Shown: one piece after another, positions 27,073-37,634 of the stretch | How positions within the stretch are numbered: the first letter of the stretch is position 1 | Layout of the letters: each line of letters begins with the position of its first letter | Origin: Planctomycetota bacterium | GTDB lineage: Bacteria > Planctomycetota > UBA1135 > GCA-002686595 | Reading direction: 5' to 3' | Length of the DNA: 64,000 nt | Assembly (NCBI GenBank): GCA_016712565.1 | Contig: JADJQU010000031.1 | Coordinates: forward strand, 121,020-185,019 | The notes under the pieces: generated by a model | Told to the model about the DNA's origin: nothing | The model's input: the letters and a program-made list of their open reading frames with translations, nothing else | The model's database searches: none | Made by a program: the position numbers and the translations under genes

Positions 27073-27993
27073 ATGTCGGCTCCGACCCGAGCGCGAGCGA
27101 GGCTGTTCCTCGTGCTCGCGGCGATCCTGTTCGCCACCGGCGGCCCGGCGATCAAGGCCTGCAGCCTGGGAGCCTGGCAGATCGCCTGTCTGCGCTCGGG
27201 GGTCGCCACGCTGGCCCTGTGCCTGTTCGCGCGCCCGCCCCTGGAGGCCTTCCGCGGCGGAGCGGCCCTGGTGGGGCTGGCCCACGGCGCGACCCTGGTG
27301 CTGTTCGTGTCCGCCACCAAGCTCACCACGGCGAGCCACGCGATCTTCCTCCAGGACAGCTCGGTGCTCTACGTGCTGCTCCTCTCGCCGCTCTTGCTCT
27401 CCGAGCGGCTGTTCCGCCACGACGGACTGGTGATGCTGCTGGTGGTCGCGGGCATGGGCCTGCTCTTCGCCGGCGACCTGGGCGCCAGTCCCACGGCCCC
27501 GGATCCCCTGCTCGGCAATTCCCTGGCGGCCGCGAGCGGCGTCACCTGGGCGCTGACCGTGATGGGCATGCGCATCCTGGCCCGCCGCGAGGGTGCCCGG
27601 ACGCAGGGAGCCCTGGCGGCCGTGGTCTGCGGCAATGCGTTCGCCTGCCTCGCCACCCTGTGGCCGGCCTGGGCCGCGGGTGGGGGAGTTCCGCCGGGGA
27701 CGGTGGGCGCGCTGGGCGGGTTCTCCGGCCTCTGGGGCCAGAATCTGGCCTGGATCCTGTACCTGGGCGTGGTGCAGATCGCCCTGGCCTACGTGTTCGT
27801 GGCTCGCGGGCTCGCGGGCGTGACGGCCCTGGAGGGGGCCCTGATCCTGCTCCTGGAGCCGCTGCTCAACTCGCTGTTCACCTGGGCCCTGCACGGCGAG
27901 GCGCCCGGGGCTCTGGCCTGGCTCGGCGGTGCCGCGATCCTCGCCGGAACGGGAGTCAAGGCTTGGTTCGCCCGGGGCGAGCCGCGCGACTAG
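27073..27993 (+). CDS. EamA/DMT-family membrane transporter
   Basis: A 306-residue polytopic protein with about ten hydrophobic segments arranged as two EamA repeats. The first includes LFATGGPAIKACSLGAWQIACLRSG; the second ends with the typical LLEPLLNSLFTWALHGE. Family members export metabolites or amino acids; the substrate here is unknown. Its TAG stop overlaps the stop of the convergent DUF1501 gene by three bases. The start is fixed by the -10 box only eight bases upstream. Confidence 0.85.
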   Translation: MSAPTRARARLFLVLAAILFATGGPAIKACSLGAWQIACLRSGVATLALCLFARPPLEAFRGGAALVGLAHGATLVLFVSATKLTTASHAIFLQDSSVLYVLLLSPLLLSERLFRHDGLVMLLVVAGMGLLFAGDLGASPTAPDPLLGNSLAAASGVTWALTVMGMRILARREGARTQGALAAVVCGNAFACLATLWPAWAAGGGVPPGTVGALGGFSGLWGQNLAWILYLGVVQIALAYVFVARGLAGVTALEGALILLLEPLLNSLFTWALHGEAPGALAWLGGAAILAGTGVKAWFARGEPRD

Positions 27994-29366
27994 AGAAACA
28001 ACCCCAGGCGCTGGAAGTCCGAGCCGACCTGGGAGCCCACGTCCGGCAGTACCAGGTCCAGGTCCCCGGACGGGAGACCCAGGTGCCGCTCCAGGATCTC
28101 CGCGTAGAGCACGCGGTAGTCCGTGCGGTGCTCCACGTAGCGGCCGTCCGCCGAGAACAGCGTGGCCCCCGAGGGCCAGGACACCGGATCGCAGTGGTGC
28201 ACGCCGCCCCGCACGCCACCACCAGCCAGCAGCGCCACGCCCGAACGTCCGTGGTCGGTGCCTCCGCTGCCGTTCTCCCGGGACGTGCGCCCGAACTCGC
28301 TGGTCACGAGGACGGCGAAGTCGCCCCACAGGCCCGACTGGAGGGCCTCGCGGCGCAGGGAGCGCAGGGCGTGGCCGATCACCAAGAGGCGCGCGGCGTG
28401 ATCGCCCCCCGTGCCGCCCTGGCCCACGTGGTGGTCGAAGCCCTGCAGCTCCACGCCGGCCACGGAGCAGGGCGTGCCCGCCAGGATGCGCAGGGCGTCG
28501 CGCACCTCGCCGAGGAAGCTCGCCGCCCACCAGGCGGCGGGGAGTCCCACGGCACCGCATTGGGCGGGATCGTCCGGGAAGGAATCCGAGGCGAAATTCG
28601 GGTTCGGCAGCGCAGAGAAGGCCCCAAAGCAGGCCTCCATGGTGAGGCCCGTGGCGCGAACGGCGGGACTGTACCCCGCGTTGCCTCCAGGGCCCGCGCC
28701 GGCGTAGGCGGCCGCGAGTCCGCTGGCCCCCGCGCCCAAAATCTTGGCCGCCACCGGACTGCCTGAGAGCGAATACTGCGCCAGTGCCGGCACGTGGGCG
28801 GCCACCTTGGGCCCCAGGAACGCGCGTTGGATCTGGGGCGAGACGCTGGCGACGGCCAGGGGCTCCGCGGAGGCGGCGATGCGCGACCAGCGCGCGATCC
28901 AGCCCTCGTCCACGCCCTCGTCCTGGGGCACGGCCGTTTCGCACACGTGGGCGTTGGCGAAGTGGGAGAGCGAGGAGTTGGTGCGGCCCACGCGGGCCAC
29001 CGCCGCCAGTTCACCGGCCTGGTACACCTCCATGGCGCGCCCCAGGGCGGGGTGGAACGCCGCGCCGCCGACGCCCAGGTCCAGGGCCTGCCCGGCGGGG
29101 ATGCGCAGCGTGGGACGCACCGACGGAGCGAAGTACTCGGCGTCGTGCAGCGGGATCAACGTGTTGAGGCCGTCGTTGCCGCCGCGCAGGAAAATCGAGA
29201 GCAGCTTCTTCGAGCCCAGGGGCGAGCCGCCGGCGAAGGCGGAGGGCGAGAGATTGCTCGCCGCGCCCAGAAGGCCGGCGGCCGAGACCCAGCGCAGCAC
29301 CTCCCGTCGCGAGGGCAGCGGCGCGCGCGGTTCCAGGTCGCCGCGGAACTGGGGTGCTCGGCTCAT
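27990..29366 (-). CDS. DUF1501 protein, Tat-exported
   Basis: A 458-residue protein of the DUF1501 family, which belongs to the alkaline-phosphatase/sulfatase-like fold group and is expanded in Planctomycetota. The N-terminus has a twin-arginine signal (SRREVLRWVSAAGLLGAA). Family features are LSIFLRGGNDGLNTLIP, a FDHHVGQGG region, and SEFGRTSRENGSGGTDHG with the conserved Gly-Arg-Thr and DHG. It is translated with the preceding DUF1800 gene through an ATGA overlap. The pair is commonly found together and probably acts in the periplasm on an unknown polymer or cell-surface component. Confidence 0.9.
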   Translation of the reverse strand: MSRAPQFRGDLEPRAPLPSRREVLRWVSAAGLLGAASNLSPSAFAGGSPLGSKKLLSIFLRGGNDGLNTLIPLHDAEYFAPSVRPTLRIPAGQALDLGVGGAAFHPALGRAMEVYQAGELAAVARVGRTNSSLSHFANAHVCETAVPQDEGVDEGWIARWSRIAASAEPLAVASVSPQIQRAFLGPKVAAHVPALAQYSLSGSPVAAKILGAGASGLAAAYAGAGPGGNAGYSPAVRATGLTMEACFGAFSALPNPNFASDSFPDDPAQCGAVGLPAAWWAASFLGEVRDALRILAGTPCSVAGVELQGFDHHVGQGGTGGDHAARLLVIGHALRSLRREALQSGLWGDFAVLVTSEFGRTSRENGSGGTDHGRSGVALLAGGGVRGGVHHCDPVSWPSGATLFSADGRYVEHRTDYRVLYAEILERHLGLPSGDLDLVLPDVGSQVGSDFQRLGLFL

Positions 29367-30970
29367 TGCTCCACTCCCTGGGGCAGGGAGGCCATGAAGG
29401 CGGCCAGCTGCTTCAGGCGCAGGTCGTAGTCGGCGGCCGCGGGATCCAGGGGCCGCGGTTGTCCGGCCTCGTCGGTGGTCAGGAACTCCACCGCCAGCGC
29501 GGCGTCCGCGGGGCTGAAGCGCTCCTGGTAGCAGAGCCGCCCCAGGGTGGCGACCACGCTCGCGGCGTTGGAGGGCTGGGCCCCGTGGCGTCGCACCAGG
29601 CCCGCCACGTCGAAGTGCAGGTCGTCGCCCTCGCCCAGGTGGATCCACTCGTTGAAGGCGATGCGCCCCAAGAGGCGGCCGGTGCCCAGCTGCTCGTCCC
29701 CCTGCTCCGGGAATCCGTCGGGGGTCAGCCAGCGGAACAGGGATTGGCGCAGCCGCATTTCCAGCACGGCGCGAAAGTTCGTGAGCTCGATGCGGCGCGT
29801 CGCCAGGCCCTCGAGGGCGCGCACCGTGGAGCACAGGCTCTCGAAGGGCGTTTCGACCTTGGTCCAGCGCCAGGCCGGGGCGGTGAACTCGGGACTGGAG
29901 AGCAGGAGCCGAAGCACCTCCCGGATGTCGCCCCCGGTGGCGAGCCACGTGTCGCGGGCCGCGGCCACGAGTGCCGCCGGCGGCTCGTCGGCGATGAACT
30001 TGCGCGCCAGCTTGCGGCAGACGAACTCGGCCGTCTGGGGCAGCATCGACAGGTGCCGCAGCACGTCGAGGCCGTCGTCGAGCCCGGCGCTGCCCGCCCG
30101 CGCGGGCAGGGAGAGCTCCCAGGCGGTGCCGGCGAAGATCGTCTTGGGACCCGCGTCGTGGCGCGCCGGGTCGAAGTGGAAGGCGAGCGAGGCCCCCGGG
30201 AGTCCTGAGGCGCAGGCCGAGAGCGGGTCCTCCAGGTCGGCGGGGGCCTTCTCGCAGACGCCCCAGCCGGTGAAGCAGCGCGCGAGTTCCTCCACGTCGG
30301 CCTGGGTGTAGCCGTTGTCCACGCCCATGCTGAACAGCTCGACGAGCTCCCGGGCGAAATTCTCGTTGGGATTGCCCGCCACGTTGAGCACGTTGTCGAG
30401 CGTGATCAGCATGGCGGGGGAGGTGGCGCTGACGCGCAGCAGGTCCTCGAAGTGTCCCAGGGCCAGGGCGCGGAACAACTCGTTCTCGCGGGTCTCGATC
30501 CAGGCGGCGCGCGCCTCGTTCCCGCCGACGAAGTTGAACACCGTCCAGTAGTTGGTGTTGAAGTGGCCCTCCCAGAAGAGCGTCATGCTCTCGGAGAGCT
30601 GCCGCGGCGACCACAGGGCGCGCACGTACTGGCGCTCGACCAGCTCGGCCAGCGTGGTCCCGTCCGCTTCGCCCGTGGGCAGCGGCAGGAGCGCGCGCCA
30701 GAGAGGCAGGGGCTCCCAGGCGGACTCGTCCAGATCCTCCGGCGAGAGCTGCTGGGCCACGTACCAGGCGGTTCCGTTGCGGGCCACCTCCTCCAACTCT
30801 CGCGGCGTGGGCCCGAAGCCCAGGCGACGCAGCACGTGGCCGGCTTCGGCCAGGGCCGCCGTGGGAACGGCGCTGACGCCCTGGGCCCCGCTCGAGTTCG
30901 CGGCGTCCTCGCAGGAGGAGATCCACGGCACGGCGAGGAGCAGCAGAACGGCGGTGAGGCGTGAGGGCAT
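29363..30970 (-). CDS. DUF1800 lipoprotein
   Basis: A 535-residue exported protein with a lipobox signal (AVPWISSC). The DUF1800 family is recognisable from HVLRRLGFGPTPREL near the N-terminus, LFWEGHFNTNYWTV, NENFARELVELFSMGVDNGYTQADVEELARCFTGW and FVCRKLARKFIADEPP. The biochemical role is unknown. A Shine-Dalgarno AGGAAG lies about eight bases before the ATG. It is the first gene of a two-gene operon with the DUF1501 protein. Confidence 0.9.
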   Translation of the reverse strand: MPSRLTAVLLLLAVPWISSCEDAANSSGAQGVSAVPTAALAEAGHVLRRLGFGPTPRELEEVARNGTAWYVAQQLSPEDLDESAWEPLPLWRALLPLPTGEADGTTLAELVERQYVRALWSPRQLSESMTLFWEGHFNTNYWTVFNFVGGNEARAAWIETRENELFRALALGHFEDLLRVSATSPAMLITLDNVLNVAGNPNENFARELVELFSMGVDNGYTQADVEELARCFTGWGVCEKAPADLEDPLSACASGLPGASLAFHFDPARHDAGPKTIFAGTAWELSLPARAGSAGLDDGLDVLRHLSMLPQTAEFVCRKLARKFIADEPPAALVAAARDTWLATGGDIREVLRLLLSSPEFTAPAWRWTKVETPFESLCSTVRALEGLATRRIELTNFRAVLEMRLRQSLFRWLTPDGFPEQGDEQLGTGRLLGRIAFNEWIHLGEGDDLHFDVAGLVRRHGAQPSNAASVVATLGRLCYQERFSPADAALAVEFLTTDEAGQPRPLDPAAADYDLRLKQLAAFMASLPQGVEQ

Positions 30971-31075
30971 GGCGCGACTTCCTGGGGCCAGGAAGCGCGC
31001 GCGGCGACGGATGGGAGTCGCAGCGGGGTGCCGCCGGCCGGCGCCCCGCGGAGGGTGCGCCGCAGGCGAGATCGG

Positions 31076-32119
31076 CTACGCGGAGGCGAGGCTTGAGTCC
31101 GCGGGGGAAACCACCCCGCCGGCCGCCCGCAGGCGCACGAAGAGCCGCTCCGGGTCCTCTTCCCGCAGCCAGGAAGCCCGGTCCGGCCCCAAGAGGTCCG
31201 CGGCGGTCCAGTAGCGCAGCAGTTGCTTCACGCGGGCGGCCGTGCCCGAGAGCCGCGCCCCGTGACGCTCGCGCAAGACTCCCGCGTAGCCGAGCAGGAA
31301 CTCCGCCGCCTCTCGGCGCGTGGGCGCCCGGCCGCCGAAGATCCACGGGTCGGCCAGCGCGCCGCGGCCCACCATGGCATAGCGCGCTCCGGTTTCGCGA
31401 CGCATGCGCTCCAGGTCCGCGTGCACGCGCACGCTGCCGTTGCCGCAGACCGGAATCCTCACCGCGGCCACGGCCCGGGCGATGCGCCCCCAGTCCACTT
31501 CCTCGCAGTAGGCTTCGACACGGGTGCGGCAGTGGACCGTGAGCATCCAGGCCCCGCCGGCCTCGGCGGCCCGGGCCAGATCTTCCAGGCGGGAATCGTC
31601 CGCGAACCCCGCGCGGATTTTTGCCGTGACGGGAAACCCGGGCAGCGCCTCCGTGACGGCGCGCACCGTGCGCTCCAGGCGCGCCGGATCCCGCAACATG
31701 CCCGAGCCCGAGCAGTCGGCGATGGCACCCTTGGCCGGACAACCGAAGTTCAAGTCCACCAGCGGCGCCCCCGCGTCCCGGGCGCGCAGGGCCGTGGCCG
31801 CCAGGGCCGAGAGGTCCGAGCCCATGAGCTGGAGTCCCACCGGCGCGGGAAAGCGCGCGGGTCCCAGGTGCTCGCGGAGCTTCCAGGCGGGCAACGGGTC
31901 GGTGACCACGCGCACGAATTCCGTGAAGGCTCCGCCGAGCCAGGGCCGTTCCGTGCCCGGGGCGGGCCCCGTCCCCGGGCCGGGGGCCGCCTCCGCCCGC
32001 GGCGGGTTCTCCGTCAGCACCAGGTCCCGGAACGAGGGCTCCGTGATGCCCTCCATGGGCGCCAGGAGCCAGGGCGAGGTGAACGGCAGTCCGTGGTTCT
32101 TGGGGTTGGGACCCTCCAT
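31076..32119 (-). CDS. dus: tRNA-dihydrouridine synthase family protein
   Basis: A 347-residue flavoenzyme that reduces specific uridines in tRNA. The TIM-barrel motifs are clear: APMEGITEPSFRDLV for FMN binding, DLNFGCPAKGAI with the catalytic Cys, TAKIRAGF, LTVHCRTRVEAYC and the phosphate-binding PVCGNGSV and GRGALADPWIF. An insertion of about 20 residues rich in Pro/Gly after ENPPRAEA is unusual. ATG 32119 is preferred over an in-frame ATG at 32194 because it starts right before the first strand and sits nine bases after a -10 box. It is divergent from pilT. Confidence 0.9.
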   Translation of the reverse strand: MEGPNPKNHGLPFTSPWLLAPMEGITEPSFRDLVLTENPPRAEAAPGPGTGPAPGTERPWLGGAFTEFVRVVTDPLPAWKLREHLGPARFPAPVGLQLMGSDLSALAATALRARDAGAPLVDLNFGCPAKGAIADCSGSGMLRDPARLERTVRAVTEALPGFPVTAKIRAGFADDSRLEDLARAAEAGGAWMLTVHCRTRVEAYCEEVDWGRIARAVAAVRIPVCGNGSVRVHADLERMRRETGARYAMVGRGALADPWIFGGRAPTRREAAEFLLGYAGVLRERHGARLSGTAARVKQLLRYWTAADLLGPDRASWLREEDPERLFVRLRAAGGVVSPADSSLASA

Positions 32120-32128
32120 GGGGCTCCC

Positions 32129-32134
32129 AGGATA
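32129..32134 (-). promoter_or_regulatory. -10 box TATCCT, near-leaderless promoter of dus
   Basis: TATCCT on the minus strand ends nine bases before the dus ATG at 32119, leaving a leader of zero to three bases. Confidence 0.45.
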
Positions 32135-32203
32135 GCCCCGGTTCAGCCCGCCCGGGCCCGCGGCCGAAAGGGAAGCCCACTTCCCCATCAGCAAGGCTCA
32201 CCC

Positions 32204-33532
32204 ATGGCTTGGATCGACGCGCTTTTCATGAAGATGGTCGAGGCGAATGCCTCGGACCTGCACCTGACCGCCGGTCAGCAGCCGAGGTTCCGGCTCCACG
32301 GCGACATCGTCAACGTCGAGGGCTGTCCGCCGCTCTCCGCCGACCAGCTGCGCCAGGTGTTGTTCGAGATCACGCCGGCGGAGAATCGCCAGCAATTCGA
32401 CACCGAGGCCGACACGGACTTCGCCTACGAGCTGAAGGACGTGGCGATTTTTCGCGCGAACATCTTCCTCGACCGCAATGGGCCGGGGGCCGTGTTCCGA
32501 CTGATTCCCTCGGAGATCCTGACCGCCGAGCAGTTGAACCTGCCCAAGCAGGTGCTCGACCTGTGCTACCTGTCGAAGGGGCTCGTGCTGGTGACCGGTC
32601 CCACGGGGTCGGGCAAGTCGACCACCCTGGCGGCCATGATCGACCACATCAACAAGAACCGCTCGGACCACGTGATCACGATCGAGGACCCGATCGAGTT
32701 CGTGCACCAGAACAAGTACCGCTGCCTGATCAACCAGCGCGAGGTTCACCGCCACACCGGCAGCTTCAAGCGCGCCCTGCGCGCCGCCCTGCGCGAAGAC
32801 CCGGACATCATCCTGGTGGGCGAAATGCGCGATCTGGAGACGATCGAGATCGCGATCGAAACGGCGGAGACGGGCCACCTGGTGTTCGGCACGCTGCACA
32901 CGACCACCGCGCCCTCGACGGTGGACCGCATCATCGACCAATTCCCCGCCGATCGTCAGTCGCAGATCCGCACGATGCTCGCCAGCTCGCTCAAGGGCGT
33001 GATCGCCCAGACCCTGTGCAAGAAGATCGGCAAGGGGCGCGTGGCCGCCCTGGAGATCATGATCGCCAGCAACGCCATCTCCTCGAACATCCGCGACGGC
33101 AAGGTGTTCCAGATCCCCTCGGCGATGCAAATGGGCTCGAAGCTCGGCAACCGCCTGCTCAACGACTCCCTCCTGGAGTTGGTCAAGTCCGGCGTGGTCG
33201 ACCCCACCGAGGCCTACATCAAGGCCGTCAACAAGGACGATCTGCTGGCGAAGTACGCGGGGCTGGGCATCAAGGTCGAGCTGCCCAGCGGCGAGGGCTC
33301 CGACGGGCCTCCCGCGGCGATGCCCGCCAAGGGGGCACAGCCCGCCGCACCCGCCGGCCTCGGCGTGCGGCCCGCCGCGCCCCGGGCGCCCCTGCCCGCC
33401 ACGCCCCAGCCTCCGGCGGGCATGGGCCAGCAGGGCCAACCGGCTCCCGCGGCCGCCGCTCCCGCACCGGGCGCGGGTGGGGCGGGCTACGTGGATCCCT
33501 TCGACCAGTTCAAGAAGAAGCGGCCGGGCTAG
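32204..33532 (+). CDS. pilT: PilT-type twitching-motility ATPase
   Basis: A 442-residue type II/IV secretion ATPase that powers pilus retraction. It contains the N-terminal PAS-like segment (ASDLHLTAGQQPRFRLHGDI), Walker A GPTGSGKST at about residue 132, the Asp box IEDPIEF, Walker B EDPDIILVGEMRD and the His box TGHLVFGTLHT. The AIRNLIRE motif of classical PilT is replaced by SSNIRDGK. The length exceeds the usual 345-370 because of a Pro/Ala-rich C-terminal tail of about 80 residues ending FDQFKKKRPG. No other pilus gene is adjacent. Confidence 0.92.
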   Translation: MAWIDALFMKMVEANASDLHLTAGQQPRFRLHGDIVNVEGCPPLSADQLRQVLFEITPAENRQQFDTEADTDFAYELKDVAIFRANIFLDRNGPGAVFRLIPSEILTAEQLNLPKQVLDLCYLSKGLVLVTGPTGSGKSTTLAAMIDHINKNRSDHVITIEDPIEFVHQNKYRCLINQREVHRHTGSFKRALRAALREDPDIILVGEMRDLETIEIAIETAETGHLVFGTLHTTTAPSTVDRIIDQFPADRQSQIRTMLASSLKGVIAQTLCKKIGKGRVAALEIMIASNAISSNIRDGKVFQIPSAMQMGSKLGNRLLNDSLLELVKSGVVDPTEAYIKAVNKDDLLAKYAGLGIKVELPSGEGSDGPPAAMPAKGAQPAAPAGLGVRPAAPRAPLPATPQPPAGMGQQGQPAPAAAAPAPGAGGAGYVDPFDQFKKKRPG

Positions 33533-33535
33533 GGG

Positions 33536-36066
33536 CTACTCCCGCAGGGCCTGGATCGGCGGGATCAACAGGGCACGCAGGCTCGCGCACAGGCCGGCAC
33601 CGGCCGCCAGGGCGGTCGCGGCCGCCACCGTGATGGCATTGGCCCACGGGTCGAAGTGCCAGTCCAGCTCCATGCCGAAGCGGATCACGCCCCAGGCCAG
33701 GGCGTTGGCTCCCACCGCTCCAATGGATCCCGCCACCGCTCCCACGAGGCCGTGCTCGATGGCATAGATGCGCGCCACGCTGCCGCGCGAGAGGCCCAGG
33801 GTCTTGAACAGGGCCACCTCCCGGGAACGACGGGCGGCGCTGGCCCCGATGGCGCCGATCAGGATCACGGCGCCCGAGAGCACGGTGCACCAGCCCAGCA
33901 GGTTCACGCCCGCGCCGACCTTCTGCAGCACCGAGGCGAGCTTTTCCAGGATCTCGCGCACTCTGAGCATCGTCACATTGGAGAACTCCAGGGCGAGTTC
34001 GTCCTGCAGACTGTCCTCGCGGTCCTTGGCCACCCGCGTGGCGGCCACGCGGAACTGGGGCGCCGACTCGAGCACGCCCGGCTCGACGAACAGGAAGAAG
34101 TTCAGGCCGAAGCTGCGCCACTCGACGTCGCGCAGACTCGTCACGGCGAGGTCCAGCTCCACGCCCTGGATGTTGAACGTCAGGGTCGAGCCCAACTTGG
34201 CGCCCAGGGATGCGGCGAATTCCCGTTCGACGCTGACCTCCGCACGCGTGGAATCGCTCCACAGGCTGCCCTCGGTGATCACGTTGTCCTTGGGCAGCTC
34301 GGGGCCGTAGGTCATGCGCTGCTCGCGCGTCAGGGTCCAGCGCGAGTTGCCCTTGGCGCGGCTTTCCTTGGCCAACTCCTCGATGCCGCGGCCGTCCACC
34401 TTGGAGAGCCGACCCACCACCACCGGCGCGCTCTCGATCTGCGTGGCTCCCTGGGAATCGAGCAGTTTGCGCACGCCCGGCCACTGATCCGTCTGCACGT
34501 CCACCAGGAACACGGTGGGGGCCCCGCGCGGCAATTCGCCGCCCAGTTCACGGCCCAGCTCCTGGTGCACCAACTGCATGCTGAGCACCACCAGGATGCC
34601 CAGGCCCAGGGAGAGGATCGCCGTGAGCGTGCCGGCCCCCGGCCGCGCCAGGGCCGCCAGGCCGTGGCGCAAACCCAAGGGGAGCCTCTCGCGACCCGGT
34701 CGCGCCGCCAGTCGCACGAGGCCCAGGGCGCCCGCGAGCAGGAGCAGTGAGACTCCCAGCAGGCTGGCGCCGAAGCCCAGGGCGAAGGGCAGGCTTTCCG
34801 ATTGGGCCCAGGCGGCGGCGACCACCCCCGCGCCGAACAGGAGCCAGAGCGCGACCTTGGAGGAGCGCTTCCACTCCAGGGGCTCGGCGCTGCGGCGCAG
34901 GACGCGCGCCGGCGGCACCGCGAGGGTCGCGAGCAGGGGCCGGAGGCTGAACAGCAGGGCCACGAACAGGCCCAGGAGCACGCCGCGCAGCAGGGCCGCG
35001 GGCTGCAGGAGCTCGAAGTGCTGGCCCGGCACGAACTCGCGGAACATCTCGACCACCAGCGCTTCCGCCGCGAGCCCCAGTCCCGCGCCCAGGGCGCTGC
35101 CGAACAGCGCCAGGAGGAGCGTCTGGGCCAGGTACAGCGAGAGGATCTCGCGCGAGGTCATGCCCAGGCACTTCTGGATCGCGACCGAGTCCAGGGCGCC
35201 CGCGATCCAGGCGCGCACGGTCTGCGCGATGCCGATGCCTCCCACCAGCAGCGCCGCCAGCGCCGTCAGCGCCAGGAAGCGATTCGTGCGCCGGATCCCG
35301 TCGCGCAGCAGGGGTTGGGCCTCCTCGTAGGTCTGAATGTTCAGGTAGGCCGAGTCGGGCTCCGCCACCCGCAGGATCGTGGCCAGGGCTTGGGCGCGGC
35401 CCAGGCCGTCCGGCGATTTCCCCAGGGCCACGTAGCGGATCGAGGAGCCCTGCTTCTCCAGGTGCGCCTGCTCGAAGCCCGCGGCGCTGAGGAACACCCG
35501 CGGACCCAAGGTCAGGCTGAAATTCATGCGGTCGGGCTCGGCGACCACCACCGCGGCGATGCGGAAGCGGGCCTCGCCGATCTTGATCGAGTCGCCGCGC
35601 GCGAGCCGCAGCCGCGTCAGCAATTCCGGCGCGACCACGCAGGCATCCGCCGCCAGGAGCTCGCGCAGCGGCGCCGGGGGCTCGAGGGTCAGGGAGCCGT
35701 AGAACGGATATTCCCCCTCGACCACCTTCAGCTCCACGAGCTGGCTCCGGCCCTCGGGGGAGCTCACCAGCGTGGCCATCTCCCGCAGCCGGGTGAGCTC
35801 GAAGTCGAAGGCGCGGAACTGCAGCTCGAGATCTTCGGGCAGGGGCCGTCGCGCGGACACGGACACGTCCGCGGCCAGGATCTCCCTCGCCCGAGAGCGG
35901 ATGGTCTCCTCCAGGGCTTGCGAGAGTCCGGCCACCGCCACCACCGCCGCCACGCCCAGGGCCAGGCAGGCGGAGAAGAACACGAGCCGCAGGGGCGAGG
36001 CGCGCATCTCGCGCCACAGCAACCGCGCGCCCAGGGAAAAGCCCAGGCCCTTCCGGCGCGGCGCGC

Positions 36067-36070
<4 letters not shown>
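33536..36070 (-). CDS. ABC transporter permease, duplicated FtsX fold (YbbP/LolC-E-like)
   Basis: An 844-residue permease with the layout of the first such protein in this window: one N-terminal helix (LVFFSACLALGVAAVVAVAG), a large periplasmic domain, FtsX helices around 265-400, a second periplasmic domain and C-terminal helices at about 720-840 ending IPPIQALRE. The first half resembles the YbbP group. Its GTG start overlaps the stop of the ATPase gene. The role is likely extraction or export of lipophilic molecules from the cytoplasmic membrane. It is convergent with pilT, three bases apart. Confidence 0.85.
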
Positions 36071-36750
<680 letters not shown>

Positions 36751-36759
36751 GGGGCGGCA

Positions 36760-36765
36760 ACTCTA
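36760..36765 (-). promoter_or_regulatory. -10 box TAGAGT, near-leaderless promoter of the LolD-like operon
   Basis: TAGAGT on the minus strand ends nine bases before the GTG at 36750. Confidence 0.45.
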
Positions 36766-36890
36766 AGCCCGGAGCGCGGCCTTTCACGACCCAACCGACG
36801 CCCAAGGCCTGGATTCGGCGCGGAGCGCGCCCCGGCGTGCCCGGATCCGAGGGTGGGGGAGTCGGGGAATGGAATCCGGTCGAGGCAGTC

Positions 36891-36896
36891 TAGAAT
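36891..36896 (+). promoter_or_regulatory. -10 box TAGAAT, leaderless promoter of the GDSL esterase
   Basis: TAGAAT ends six bases before the ATG at 36903. This placement identifies the true start of the frame-broken esterase gene, which would otherwise be annotated from an internal GTG. Confidence 0.5.
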
Positions 36897-36902
36897 CGAC
36901 GC

Positions 36903-37597
36903 CATGACACCCCTCCGCCCCTGGAGCGCGCTGCTCCTCCTGACGCTGTGCGCGGCGCTCCTGGGCGCGGCCTGCGACTCGGGGGGGCGCTGAGCACGCC
37001 CGGCACGACGGCGGGGGGCCTGCCGGGGCCGCCCAGCGGTCGGAGGGCACGTTGGTGGTGTTCCTGGGGGACAGCCTGACCGCCGGCCTCGGCCTCCCGG
37101 AGGACGAGGCCTATCCGGCGCGGATCGCGGCCCTGGCGCAGGCCGAGGGCCGAGGACTGCGGGTCGTGAACGCCGGCGTCAGCGGCGACACCTCGGCGGG
37201 AGGCCTGGCGCGCCTTTCCTGGCTCCTTTCCCAGGGCCCCGGGGTCGTGGTGGTGGCCCTGGGGGCCAACGACGGTCTGCGGGGACTTCCGGTGGAGGCC
37301 CTGGAGCGCAATCTGGCGGAGATCGTCCGGCGGGCGCGGGAGTCCGGCGCCCGGGTGCTGCTGGCGGGCATGCAAATGCCCCCCAACTACGGCTCCGACT
37401 ATGCCGAGGCCTTCCGCGAGGTCTATCCGCGCGTGGCCCGCGACCTGGACGTGCCGCTGGTGCCCTTTCTCCTGGAGGGCGTCGGCGGCGTGGGCGCGCT
37501 GAATCAGGCCGACGGCATCCATCCCAATTCCGACGGACAGGCGCGCCTGGCCGCCACGGTCTGGAAGCACCTGTCGAAGCTCGTTCCCGAGCAGTGA
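36903..37597 (+). CDS. GDSL/SGNH lipoprotein esterase (TesA-like), interrupted by a G7 frame break
   Basis: The gene starts with a lipoprotein signal (PWSALLLLTLCAALLGAAC). It then meets a run of seven G at 36981-36987, after which the frame stops at TGA 36991. Removing one G joins it to the esterase frame, giving a continuous protein of about 230 residues. The esterase part has block I FLGDSLTAGLG with the nucleophile Ser, block II NAGVSGDTSAGG, block III ALGANDGL and block V DGIHPNSDGQ with the Asp-His pair, closest to TesA/arylesterases. The lipobox implies membrane anchoring. An alternative reading is a cytosolic form starting at GTG 37052, which would lack the signal. Confidence 0.75.
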
Positions 37598-37622
37598 TTG
37601 CCAGGGCCGCCGCGGGGCCGCT

Positions 37623-37628
37623 TAATGT
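37623..37628 (+). promoter_or_regulatory. -10 box TAATGT, leaderless promoter of the M18 aminopeptidase
   Basis: TAATGT ends six bases before the ATG at 37635. No Shine-Dalgarno is present. Confidence 0.5.
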
Positions 37629-37634
37629 CCGCCC

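Noticed and set aside
32198..33439. Long open frame antisense to pilT
   Set aside because: Its His/Val/Asp-rich product mirrors third-position G/C bias, and pilT has every family motif.
37052..37597. Cytosolic TesA starting at GTG 37052
   Set aside because: The upstream lipoprotein signal with its own -10 box in the other frame, joined by a G7 tract, explains the gene better.
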